Below are positions 7,456-14,119 of a stretch of 64,000 bases of DNA, in pieces. The notes under the pieces are model-generated. The model was not told the origin of the DNA and ran no database searches. It saw only the letters and a program-made list of their open reading frames with translations. A program made the position numbers and the translations under genes. Each line of letters begins with the position of its first letter. Position 1 is the stretch's first letter. This DNA is from Streptomyces filipinensis. GTDB lineage: Bacteria; Actinomycetota; Actinomycetes; Streptomycetales; Streptomycetaceae. The stretch lies in NCBI RefSeq assembly GCF_014649495.1, contig NZ_BMTD01000006.1, positions 62,001 through 126,000 on the forward strand, in the 5' to 3' direction.

Positions 7456-7917
7456 GTGTCGCAGCAGGCCAACCCTCGGGGAACTTTCCTGAAGATCGCT
7501 GACGCGCTGAAGACGCGGATCGAGGAAGACCCGGACATGACGGTGCTGCCGTCACTGACCGAGGTCGTGCGCGATTTCAAGGTTTCGCGTGGCGTGGCTG
7601 TCCGCGCGTTCGGCGTGCTGAAGCAGGAAGGTGTTGCCGAACCCGCGCCGGGCGAACGGTGGCGCGTCGTGCGCTCGGGGGCGCAAGTCGACCGGCGTCC
7701 GCTCCATCAGAGGATCGCGGACGTCATCACGGCTGATGGCCTTGAAGTAGGGGAAGCCTTTCCGAGTGCTTCGGCGCTTGCCGAGCGGTTCGACGTCTCA
7801 CGACCGACCGTGACCAAGGCGTTGGAGAAGCTGGAGGCCGCCGGCGTGCTGGCGGGGGGCGGACAGGGCAGGGTGCGGACGGTCCGCGCCGTGCCGACGC
7901 GAGAGGAGCGTTCGTAG
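7456..7917 (+). CDS. GntR-type regulator with two tandem winged helices
   Basis: A 153-residue DNA-binding protein made of two GntR-like wHTH units. The first covers residues about 8-70 (LPSLTEVVRDFKVSRGVAVRAF) and the second about 80-145 (FPSASALAERFDVSRPTVTKALEKLE). There is no ligand-binding domain. In pSAM2 the GntR-type repressor KorSA controls the replication activator and sits beside the immunity gene, so a comparable master-repressor role is plausible here. The GTG at 7456 was chosen because GAGAGGGAG precedes it; a TTG at 7432 in the same frame is possible. The HD-domain gene follows after 1 bp, so the two are cotranscribed. Confidence 0.75.
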   Translation: MSQQANPRGTFLKIADALKTRIEEDPDMTVLPSLTEVVRDFKVSRGVAVRAFGVLKQEGVAEPAPGERWRVVRSGAQVDRRPLHQRIADVITADGLEVGEAFPSASALAERFDVSRPTVTKALEKLEAAGVLAGGGQGRVRTVRAVPTREERS

Positions 7918-7918
7918 C

Positions 7919-8485
7919 TTGCCGAAGTTGACGGAGTGGGCCTATCCCCTGGCTGAGTCCCTGCTCGCCGAATCGTTGCCGCAGCGGTGGAAGCACTGCC
8001 TCGGGGTCGCCGAGCGGGCGCGTACGGTCGCGTTCATCCTTGACCAGGATGCGGATCTGCTGGAGTCCTCAGCGGTCCTGCACGACATCGGCTATGCGCC
8101 GGACCTGGCCAAAACGGGCTTTCACCCGCTGGACGGCGCACGCTACCTCCGGGACGTGGCTGGCGCCGACGAACGCGTGATCAACCTGGTAGCCCACCAC
8201 TCCTGTGCCTGGATGGAGGCGGAAGCGCGCGGCATGCGGGAGGAGCTGGAAAGTGAGTTCCCTCGCGAGCGGGAGCACCTGAACGACGCGCTCTGCTATT
8301 GCGACATGAACACCACACCAGATGGCACGCCCACGAACCCGGTCGATCGGATCAACGAGATCGCCGGGCGGTACGGGCCGGACAGCCTGATCGGTACATT
8401 CATCCGCCGGGCGGAGCCCGAAATCCTCGCGTGCACGTCCCGCGTCCTTGAACGGGTTGCCGCGACCAAACGTCAGCCGATGTAG
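7919..8485 (+). CDS. HD-domain phosphohydrolase
   Basis: A 188-residue HD-superfamily hydrolase. The metal ligands are visible: His26 (RWKHCLGV), the His55-Asp56 pair (AVLHDIGYA), and later His residues in NLVAHHSCAW, followed by a conserved Asp in ALCYCDMNT. Such small HD proteins hydrolyse nucleotides or other phosphate esters; the substrate here is unknown. It starts with TTG, 1 bp after the GntR stop and preceded by GAGAGGAG. Its 3' end overlaps the convergent NUDIX gene by 13 bp. Two predicted nucleotide hydrolases next to the element's regulators suggest nucleotide-based control or immunity. Confidence 0.78.
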   Translation: MPKLTEWAYPLAESLLAESLPQRWKHCLGVAERARTVAFILDQDADLLESSAVLHDIGYAPDLAKTGFHPLDGARYLRDVAGADERVINLVAHHSCAWMEAEARGMREELESEFPREREHLNDALCYCDMNTTPDGTPTNPVDRINEIAGRYGPDSLIGTFIRRAEPEILACTSRVLERVAATKRQPM

Positions 8486-8946
8486 GGCGCCGTGCGCGTT
8501 TGGTCCATGGCGTGCTCGATCCGGAGGCGCATGGTGGGGTGCACGTCCAGCGACGCCAGGTCCGCAGGGTCGACCCAGCGGACCTGAGTCGTCTCGTCGC
8601 TCGTACGAAGTTCACCGCCGACCGGCCGGGCACGGAAGCAGATGCTGAACTGCTGGCGCACCTCGCCATCGTCGTACTGCATCACATGCCCGGGGTCCGT
8701 GTAGAGCCCGGACACGTCGACGACTTCCACCTTGATCCCGGTCTCTTCCCAGACCTCACGCACGACGGTGTCACTGATCGACTCGCCCACGTCGTGACCG
8801 CCCCCGGGCAGTGCCCAGCGCCCGTTGTCGGACCGCTGAATCACCAGCACCTGACCAGCGTTGTTCTGCACGAACGCGACGACGGACGGCACGACCGAAT
8901 TGGCCGGCGGGGCGTCGGGGTCGTGCAGGTAATCAATGCGTCCCAT
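8473..8946 (-). CDS. NUDIX hydrolase, candidate conjugal-immunity factor (Pif-like)
   Basis: A 157-residue protein with a complete Nudix box (GGHDVGESISDTVVREVW, then EETGI), residues about 48-70. All catalytic Glu/Arg positions are intact. NUDIX enzymes cleave nucleoside diphosphates linked to another group. In pSAM2 the immunity factor Pif carries a NUDIX motif and blocks redundant transfer between donors, so a homologous role is a reasonable inference from position and family. It is downstream of, and separated by only 2 bp from, the XRE gene on the minus strand, so both are one operon. It is convergent with the HD gene, with overlapping 3' ends. Confidence 0.75.
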   Translation of the reverse strand: MGRIDYLHDPDAPPANSVVPSVVAFVQNNAGQVLVIQRSDNGRWALPGGGHDVGESISDTVVREVWEETGIKVEVVDVSGLYTDPGHVMQYDDGEVRQQFSICFRARPVGGELRTSDETTQVRWVDPADLASLDVHPTMRLRIEHAMDQTRTAPYIG

Positions 8947-8948
8947 GC

Positions 8949-9707
8949 TCAGGCTCCTGTGATGTCGCGGTTCGTGACCTGGCGGGCGCCTCCCCAGGTC
9001 TGTTCGATGCTATTCGCATAGGTGTCGAACAGGCCGCCGCCCGGCATACGCCGCAGGTGGAAGACGGGCGCCATGTAGGCGCCGATGCCATAGACGTGGG
9101 GGTTGACGAGCATCTCGTCATCGGACCGGTAGATGGAGTTGTAGAGCGTGGTCGCGTGGAGCCGGAAGCCGATTTCAGGGTGGCTCTCCATGAGGGGCCG
9201 ATAGTTCACCAAGGCGTTCCGGATCTTGCCATCCATGATTCGGTGCCCCTCATCTATGCCACGCTGTCGGACGGCTTCGCAGTCTGGGTCCCCGAGCAGG
9301 ATCCGCACCTGCGTGGACCCCTCCACCTTCTTCTTCAGAAGCCCGTGGAACAACGGATCCTCAGACAGGAAGAGCCCGGAGTAGACGAGAACGTCTAGGT
9401 TGCTCTCGGCTCGCTCGTAGAGGTCACGCCAGAGACTGGCCGGCACCGTGTGTCGATGCGGGTAGACAGCAACGATCTCGGCTTTGGTCAGATCCGTAGC
9501 GCTGTCGACGGCCCGGCTGTCATCCCACAGCGTCGTCACGTCGACGTTCAACGCCGCCGCTGTTGCGTACTGGTGACGCCGGTACGGCACTTTTCCCTGG
9601 GTGATCCAGCGTTCGACGGTTTTCGGGATGACGCCGATCTCTTCGGCGAGGCTCTGCACGGTCATGCCGCGGGCGAGGAGGGCGGACCGTAGACGCTCGT
9701 TCGACAT
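8949..9707 (-). CDS. XRE-family regulator with a C-terminal sensor domain (DUF5919-like)
   Basis: A 252-residue protein. The N-terminal helix-turn-helix is clear (residues about 5-55, SLAEEIGVIPKTVERWITQG). The C-terminal 170 residues (NLDVLVYSGLFLSEDPLF, RILLGDPDCEAVRQRG, LHATTLYNSIYRSDDEML) resemble a phospholipase D-like or nucleotide-handling fold found after HTH domains in actinobacteria and often called DUF5919. I chose the ATG at 9707 because a GGGGGT ribosome site precedes it and the HTH starts right after. The extended frame to 9821 adds only low-complexity sequence. It heads the minus-strand operon with the NUDIX gene. Confidence 0.68.
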   Translation of the reverse strand: MSNERLRSALLARGMTVQSLAEEIGVIPKTVERWITQGKVPYRRHQYATAAALNVDVTTLWDDSRAVDSATDLTKAEIVAVYPHRHTVPASLWRDLYERAESNLDVLVYSGLFLSEDPLFHGLLKKKVEGSTQVRILLGDPDCEAVRQRGIDEGHRIMDGKIRNALVNYRPLMESHPEIGFRLHATTLYNSIYRSDDEMLVNPHVYGIGAYMAPVFHLRRMPGGGLFDTYANSIEQTWGGARQVTNRDITGA

Positions 9708-9878
9708 CTGCACCCCCGTAGGGACTTCTAGGACTTCTTGACCGTAGCCAGAAGGCCGGGAGCTGTCCACGTGCGGGCTGACCAACTCCCCTGACCTGCC
9801 GCGATTCTGAGTGTGCGCCAAGAAGTTCCGGCGCGAAAACCAGGCGGTTCCGTCGGCGTACTTGACGGGACCTTATGC

Positions 9879-9899
9879 AGTACCTGTAAAACAGGTACT
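9879..9899. promoter_or_regulatory. Operator-like palindrome upstream of the XRE-NUDIX operon
   Basis: AGTACCTG (9879-9886) and CAGGTACT (9892-9899) form a perfect 8-bp inverted repeat around TAAAA. It lies 172 bp upstream of the XRE start and faces the transfer genes on the other side. It is a probable binding site for the GntR or XRE regulator. The rest of 9708-10414 shows no convincing gene. Confidence 0.6.
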
Positions 9900-10345
9900 A
9901 CTCGACCGAACGAAACACCTCGGTCGGAAGGCGGCTTCATGCCGCATGCGCAGAAGGCGGGGACGCTGCAATCCCGCTGAAGGCCAGAGGACAGGGCTTC
10001 GACCCGACTGGCGAGGTGGCCCGGTGACCGCGAGCAACGGCCGGAGAGTGGGGACGTGGTCCCCCTTGCAGTGCTTCACACCCCTGTTGATCTCGCCTGA
10101 TGGGAAATCCAGTGCACCGACGAAGACTGTGGGCGCCGCCGCGACGGACCGGTCGGCGACGCCAGTAGGTCATCCCGGTCGGTGAGCGGAACGTGCGCTC
10201 GCGGCCGATCCGGTCCGCTCTGTACCTGCCATCGCAGCGGCTAGCGCTGCGGCCGGTTGCCTCCCTCGCCCGTCCGGTCCCGCGCTTGGCGCGTCGGTCG
10301 TACGGGCGAGGCGCGGGGAGCCGGACTTACCCGCTTCAACGGCTC

Positions 10346-10375
10346 GCGGCTCCGGTGCTGGCACACCGGAGCCGC
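10346..10375 (+). terminator. Hairpin ahead of the transfer operon
   Basis: Perfect 12-bp arms (GCGGCTCCGGTG at 10346-10357, CACCGGAGCCGC at 10364-10375) with a 6-base loop, followed by a short T-containing stretch (TGTTGTTC). It lies 39 bp before the first small transfer gene. It may terminate upstream transcription or act as an attenuator. Confidence 0.6.
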
Positions 10376-10414
10376 TGTTGTTCGGGCCGTTCCCGTCTCA
10401 CTGGAGTCCATCCC

Positions 10415-10705
10415 ATGAAGTGCATCGTTGCTGGTCATGAGGCCGTCACCGGCGCGGATTTCGCGGAGCTGGCGCTGGGCACCCCGGTTGAGCTGTGGCT
10501 CGGGGTCGACGGCGAGAGCGAGGAGGAGCGTGCGGCCCGTCTGGACGCGGCGCGCGACATCCTCTCCGATCCCCAGTTCAGCGACCTGTCCGACGACCTG
10601 ATTCGCCTGGCCGCGCGGGTCGTCGAGGACCACCCGGACCTGTTCAACGTGGTCCCGCTGGTCCGCCCCTCCCGCCGCGTGCCGCGCAAGGGGGTCGCGG
10701 CATGA
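10415..10705 (+). CDS. Small AICE protein of unknown function
   Basis: A 96-residue acidic protein with no recognised domain. It has an alternating hydrophobic N-terminus (MKCIVAGHEAVTGADF) and an acidic helix rich in Glu/Asp (DGESEEERAARLDAARDIL). The start ATG is preceded by CTGGAG. Its stop overlaps the next start (ATGA), opening a run of three coupled small genes that lead into the transfer region. It is probably an accessory of replication control or transfer, but nothing in the sequence shows which. Confidence 0.6.
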   Translation: MKCIVAGHEAVTGADFAELALGTPVELWLGVDGESEEERAARLDAARDILSDPQFSDLSDDLIRLAARVVEDHPDLFNVVPLVRPSRRVPRKGVAA

Positions 10706-11031
10706 ACGAGGGCCTGACGCTGGACGACCTGGCCGTGCCGCTGCGGGCGCTGCGCCTGCTCGCTGCGGACTTCGGTCACCTCGCCGCCCCGACCGTCGGG
10801 GTGAGCACCATCTGGCCGGACCGGCTGGAGCTGTCGTTCCACGGCGACCTGGCCGACTTCGAGGCGTGGCGCGACGCGCTGGGCATCGCCCCGGACGCCG
10901 TGACGCACAGCGCGCAAAGCGAAGGCCGCACGCGCGTCCTGCTCGCCTTCGGCCAGTACACGGGCGCCATGGTGAAGCTGGTCGCCTACGCCGACGTGCC
11001 CGCCCCAGCGCTGGTCGGAGCGGCGGCCTGA
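10702..11031 (+). CDS. Small AICE protein of unknown function
   Basis: A 109-residue protein. Visible pattern: an N-terminal amphipathic region (LTLDDLAVPLRALRLLAADF), then alternating strands and a C-terminal hydrophobic stretch (RVLLAFGQYTGAMVKLVAY). There are no cysteines or membrane helices. Translation is coupled at both ends: the ATG overlaps the previous stop by 4 bases, and its TGA shares one base with the next ATG. Position and coupling argue for joint function with the flanking small genes. Confidence 0.6.
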   Translation: MNEGLTLDDLAVPLRALRLLAADFGHLAAPTVGVSTIWPDRLELSFHGDLADFEAWRDALGIAPDAVTHSAQSEGRTRVLLAFGQYTGAMVKLVAYADVPAPALVGAAA

Positions 11032-11408
11032 TGGCGGCGCTGGCCGAGTGCTTCGACCCGAGCGGCGCCCGGCACGGCATTCCCACCTACCCGTGGCGCT
11101 GTGCGCCGGACGGGCTGCTCACCAGGCGGCAGTTACGGGCCTATGGCCTGCGCCCGGGCGGTCAGCCGGTCGCCGCGCAGGTCCTCCGCCTCCGTCACCG
11201 GCGAGGGCCGCTGGTCGCCTACCTCTACCGGCTCGACCAGGCCAAGCCGGTCCGACCGATGACGGACGCGAAGCGCCGGGCACTGGAGAGCGCGATGCGC
11301 GCCCGCCGGACCTGCCCGCAGTGCCGCACGGACGCTGGCTACGTCATCCCCGCATCCCTCGGGGTGTGCGTCCCCTGCGCCTACCCCGACGACCAGCGCG
11401 CCGCCTGA
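11031..11408 (+). CDS. Small zinc-ribbon protein (RRQRL-motif type)
   Basis: A 125-residue protein. The middle contains RRQLRAYGLRPGGQPV, a variant of the RRQRL motif that names a family of actinobacterial element proteins. The C-terminus holds two Cys pairs (CPQC and CVPC, 17 residues apart) forming a probable zinc ribbon. Such proteins are conserved next to transfer genes in Streptomyces elements, and their role is not established. Nucleic-acid binding is a reasonable guess. It is the last of three coupled small genes; the next gene follows after 44 bp with its own ribosome site. Confidence 0.65.
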   Translation: MAALAECFDPSGARHGIPTYPWRCAPDGLLTRRQLRAYGLRPGGQPVAAQVLRLRHRRGPLVAYLYRLDQAKPVRPMTDAKRRALESAMRARRTCPQCRTDAGYVIPASLGVCVPCAYPDDQRAA

Positions 11409-11452
11409 CCGGCCCGGTCAGGCGGTCATCCACCCGACAAGGAGACAGAGCA

Positions 11453-12517
11453 GTGAAGCATCCCCCGGAGAAGTCCCTAAGCTGGGGCCAGACACTCGTA
11501 CTGGGCGCCACGGCGCTGCCCATGGTTGGCTTCGGCGGCCTGGGCGCGTGGGGCACCTACAGCAACATCACATCCGTTTTCCACCGCTCCGCCACCGCGC
11601 TCGGTGTGGTCGCCGCGGGAGAGGGCGCCACGCTGGTCCTGGCGCTGACCCTGGTGGGCCTGACCATGCTGGGCCAGTCCTCCCCGGCGGCCGTGCGATT
11701 CGGTCTGTGGACGCTGCCGGCGGTGGCCTCCCTGACCGGCGCGGCAGTCGCGCCGACGGGAACGGAGTCGGTGGTGTTCGCGTTCACCCCGATGGCCATG
11801 TGCGTGGCCGCGGAGGGCATGGGCCTGCTGGCCCGCCGGATCGTGGTCTACCGCACCGGAGTGGACACCGAAGCGCAGCGCCGCAACGCCGCCGTCATGC
11901 AGCGGCTCGCCTACCACCGGGCCCGCGCCGCGAACCACCCCGACGAGGGCGCGCGCAAGGACTCGGAGCTGAAGTCATGGAAGCTCGCGAAGAAGGTCGG
12001 CGCGGGTGACGCTCTGCTCGGGGCGCACCTGGTCCACGTGCAGCGCGAGCGGATGACGGCCGGCGCCGATGCCGCGCTCGTGGGCATGTTCGCCCTGCCC
12101 GTCACGGCCCCCGGCACGGGCGTGACGGCCGCTCCCGAACCGGCCGCCGTCGAGGCTGCGAGCGATGAGGGCGTCACGGGCGTCACGCCTGCCGTGACGG
12201 AGGAAGACACGCAGGTCACCGCCGAGTTCGAGACGGTCCCGGCCGGGGCCGTTACGCCCGTGACGCCTCCCGTCACACCCCCCGTGACGCTGGAGGAGAT
12301 CGCAGCTGTGGCCGGCGTTGCGACCCCGCAGCCCGGGGAACCGCTGACGGATGAACAACTGATCGTCGTCCTTAGGCACCTGCGCTACAGCGACGACCCG
12401 CCGCTGTCCTACCGCCAGGCCGTGACCGCGTTCCGTGAGGGCGGGTTCGTCGGCGGTGAGCAGCGGGTGCGTAAGGCGTGGGGCTCGCTGATGTCCCACG
12501 AGGAATCGGAAGCCTGA
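11453..12517 (+). CDS. Transfer-region membrane protein with VT-repeat linker
   Basis: A 354-residue protein with four probable membrane segments between residues about 10 and 130. A charged coiled region follows (YRTGVDTEAQRRNAAVMQRL), then a long Val-Thr-Pro linker, and a compact C-terminal domain (LTDEQLIVVLRHLRYSDDPP and SYRQAVTAFREGGFVGG) that looks like a DNA-binding helix bundle. In other elements, similar proteins before traB act in plasmid spread. The linker DNA repeats CGTGACG/CGTCACG at least eight times. The start is GTG at 11453 behind AAGGAGA. The gene ends in a strong hairpin at 12537-12577. Confidence 0.6.
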   Translation: MKHPPEKSLSWGQTLVLGATALPMVGFGGLGAWGTYSNITSVFHRSATALGVVAAGEGATLVLALTLVGLTMLGQSSPAAVRFGLWTLPAVASLTGAAVAPTGTESVVFAFTPMAMCVAAEGMGLLARRIVVYRTGVDTEAQRRNAAVMQRLAYHRARAANHPDEGARKDSELKSWKLAKKVGAGDALLGAHLVHVQRERMTAGADAALVGMFALPVTAPGTGVTAAPEPAAVEAASDEGVTGVTPAVTEEDTQVTAEFETVPAGAVTPVTPPVTPPVTLEEIAAVAGVATPQPGEPLTDEQLIVVLRHLRYSDDPPLSYRQAVTAFREGGFVGGEQRVRKAWGSLMSHEESEA

Positions 12518-12536
12518 ACCGACAGTCCGGCACCAT

Positions 12537-12577
12537 CAATGAGGGCCAGCCCACGGCAATTGGGCTGGCCCTCATTG
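12537..12577 (+). terminator. Strong hairpin terminator after the membrane protein gene
   Basis: Perfect 17-bp arms (12537-12553 and 12561-12577, CAATGAGGGCCAGCCCA and its complement) with a 7-base loop. It lies 20 bp past the stop codon and directly before the GACCCGGT repeats, so it also marks a unit boundary. Confidence 0.75.
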
Positions 12578-12610
12578 CGACTGCCAGAAGCAGTCGACCG
12601 CACCAGTGAA

Positions 12611-12672
12611 GCAGACCCGGTGAGCCCCGGCGAGCGGCACCCTCGCAGACCCGGTGAGCAGACCCGGTGAGC
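12611..12672 (+). repeat. GACCCGGT repeats, candidate TraB recognition site (clt)
   Basis: Three copies of GCAGACCCGGTGAGC start at 12611, 12645 and 12658; the last two overlap by two bases. The core GACCCGGT differs by one base from GACCCGGA, the 8-bp motif reported for TraB of plasmid pSVH1. The repeats lie in a non-coding 200-bp gap between two transfer genes and about 1.4 kb upstream of the traB-like gene. A clt locus, where the FtsK-type translocase binds double-stranded DNA for transfer, is the best reading. Confidence 0.6.
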
Positions 12673-12717
12673 CTCAGCACACGGTCTGAACTTCCATCCT
12701 CTGAAGGGGACTTCCTG

Positions 12718-13029
12718 GTGAACCGCACATCCGTCACCCGTCACGGCCTGATCCTGCTCGGCTTCACCGCCGTTACCGCGGTAGCCGTGGTGATCGGGGT
12801 ACGCCTGGACGCCTACGGCGTTCCCCTCGTGCTCCTGCTGGCCTGTGCCTTCTCTCTTCAGACCAGCCTCATGAGCCTGCTGTTCCGACTGGTCGACGCG
12901 CTGTCGTCGACCACGCACCGCTGCTCCCGTCCCGGCTGCGACTTCCAGGTTTGGCTGACCGGCGTGGACGCCGCGGAGAACCGCCGCTGGCAGGAGATCG
13001 CCGGCAACCACCCTCACCGCACCGTCTGA
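12718..13029 (+). CDS. Small transfer-region membrane protein with Cys pair
   Basis: A 103-residue protein with two adjacent membrane helices (residues about 8-28 and 31-55). A short cytoplasmic tail carries CSRPGCDF, a Cys-x4-Cys pair with nearby His residues that may bind zinc. I chose the GTG at 12718 because GAAGGGGA precedes it; an earlier start would place charged residues before the helix. It belongs to the run of small membrane genes upstream of traB, and Spd-type spread function is inferred from position only. Confidence 0.55.
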   Translation: MNRTSVTRHGLILLGFTAVTAVAVVIGVRLDAYGVPLVLLLACAFSLQTSLMSLLFRLVDALSSTTHRCSRPGCDFQVWLTGVDAAENRRWQEIAGNHPHRTV

Positions 13030-13044
13030 CAAGGAGACGTCACT

Positions 13045-13545
13045 GTGTCCAGCCGTACCCGCACCCGCGGCGTGAAGACGGCCGCGGGTGTCCACACGAT
13101 CCACATCCCGCGTCAGCGCGGGCGCCGGCGTGCTCAGCCGTTCGTGGTCGTCGTTCCGGAGCAGCCTTCCTTGACCCGCGAAGCGCTCGGGTTCCTGGGA
13201 TGGGTGCTGTGGCGCTTCCGCGGGGCGCTCGCTCCCACCTTCCTGGCCGTGCTGGCCTGGCCGCTGGCCTGGATCCTGCACGCGCTCGCCTGGTGGTCCG
13301 GTCTGCTGATCGCGCCCCTGGCCGTCGCTCCCGTGCTGTGGCTCGGCTTCGTCCAGATCCGCCGCCCGGCGCGCACGGCCGCGGTCGTCTGGCGGGCGGG
13401 TCTGGCCCTGCTCGCCACGGCCGGGTTCGCCTGGCTGGCGCTGGCCGCCGGGTTCGGGCCGCTCGCGGGACCGCTGCCCCTGATCTGGCTCCTGGCCTGG
13501 CTGGTCGCTCAGACCGCGTGGCTCATCGTCCGGCGCTCCCGCTGA
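13045..13545 (+). CDS. Transfer-region membrane protein
   Basis: A 166-residue protein with a very basic N-terminus (SRTRTRGVK and RQRGRRRAQ). It then has three to four hydrophobic helices from residue about 45 to 160, rich in Trp (WVLWRFRG, WPLAWILHALAWWSG). The start is GTG, 15 bp after the previous stop and behind AAGGAG. Trp-rich polytopic proteins of this kind lie next to traB in several Streptomyces elements and are thought to help spread DNA between hyphal compartments. No enzymatic motif is visible. Confidence 0.6.
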   Translation: MSSRTRTRGVKTAAGVHTIHIPRQRGRRRAQPFVVVVPEQPSLTREALGFLGWVLWRFRGALAPTFLAVLAWPLAWILHALAWWSGLLIAPLAVAPVLWLGFVQIRRPARTAAVVWRAGLALLATAGFAWLALAAGFGPLAGPLPLIWLLAWLVAQTAWLIVRRSR

Positions 13546-13563
13546 CCCGAAGGGACCTGTCTG

Positions 13564-14103
13564 ATGGCAACCTCCCACGCCGCTCCCACCGCCGGAGCCA
13601 ACGGCTCGCAGGCCAAGCGCGCGATGAACAGCAAGAACTTCGGCGCGACGTTCGCGCCCGGCTTCACCATCAACGTCAACGCCAACAAGACCAACAACGG
13701 CGTGGCCGCCGTCGCCAACGGCTCCGGCGCCAACGGCCGTAGCAGCGCGGAAGCGCTGCTCCCGGCCCCGGAGTTCACCTCTCCCGCGCAGGTGCGGAAC
13801 TACTGCAACAGCCTGCGCGCGGCGGCCGTGACGCTGTCCATCGAGGTGGCCATGGGTGCGGAGATCATGAAGGGCGTGCTCGCTGCGGTCCCGGACCCCG
13901 AGGGGCGCCCGTTCGGCTCCCGGGCCCGCGCCGCGAAGGTGGCCCGCAAGATGCAGAAGTCCGCCGACGCGCTGCGGGATGCCGCGAAGAACGCCGCGGC
14001 CTGCTACTCGACCTTCCAGCAGCAGTACGAGGAAGAGATCAACCGCGTCCGCCACCGCGCCCGCCGGCCGCAGCAACCGGTCATGAACTGGGCTCAGCAG
14101 TAA
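13564..14103 (+). CDS. Conserved transfer-region protein upstream of traB
   Basis: A 179-residue soluble protein. The first 65 residues are low-complexity and Asn/Ala/Gly-rich (NVNANKTNNGVAAVANGSGA). The rest is helical, with a basic C-terminus (RVRHRARRPQQPV) suited to binding DNA or membranes. It is 16 bp upstream of the traB-like gene and surely cotranscribed. Its role is unknown; a TraB partner or chaperone is possible from position. Confidence 0.55.
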   Translation: MATSHAAPTAGANGSQAKRAMNSKNFGATFAPGFTINVNANKTNNGVAAVANGSGANGRSSAEALLPAPEFTSPAQVRNYCNSLRAAAVTLSIEVAMGAEIMKGVLAAVPDPEGRPFGSRARAAKVARKMQKSADALRDAAKNAAACYSTFQQQYEEEINRVRHRARRPQQPVMNWAQQ

Positions 14104-14119
14104 GAAGGGGGATCATTCG

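Noticed and set aside
9890..10026. Open frame encoding ...AAIPLKARGQGFDPTGEVAR
   Set aside because: The peptide looks structured, but the frame has an upstream stop at 9887 and no ATG, GTG or TTG start. It may be a decayed gene; not reported as a CDS.
13134..13418. Antisense frames in the transfer membrane-protein genes
   Set aside because: No ribosome site, no bias, and complete overlap with genes that have both.
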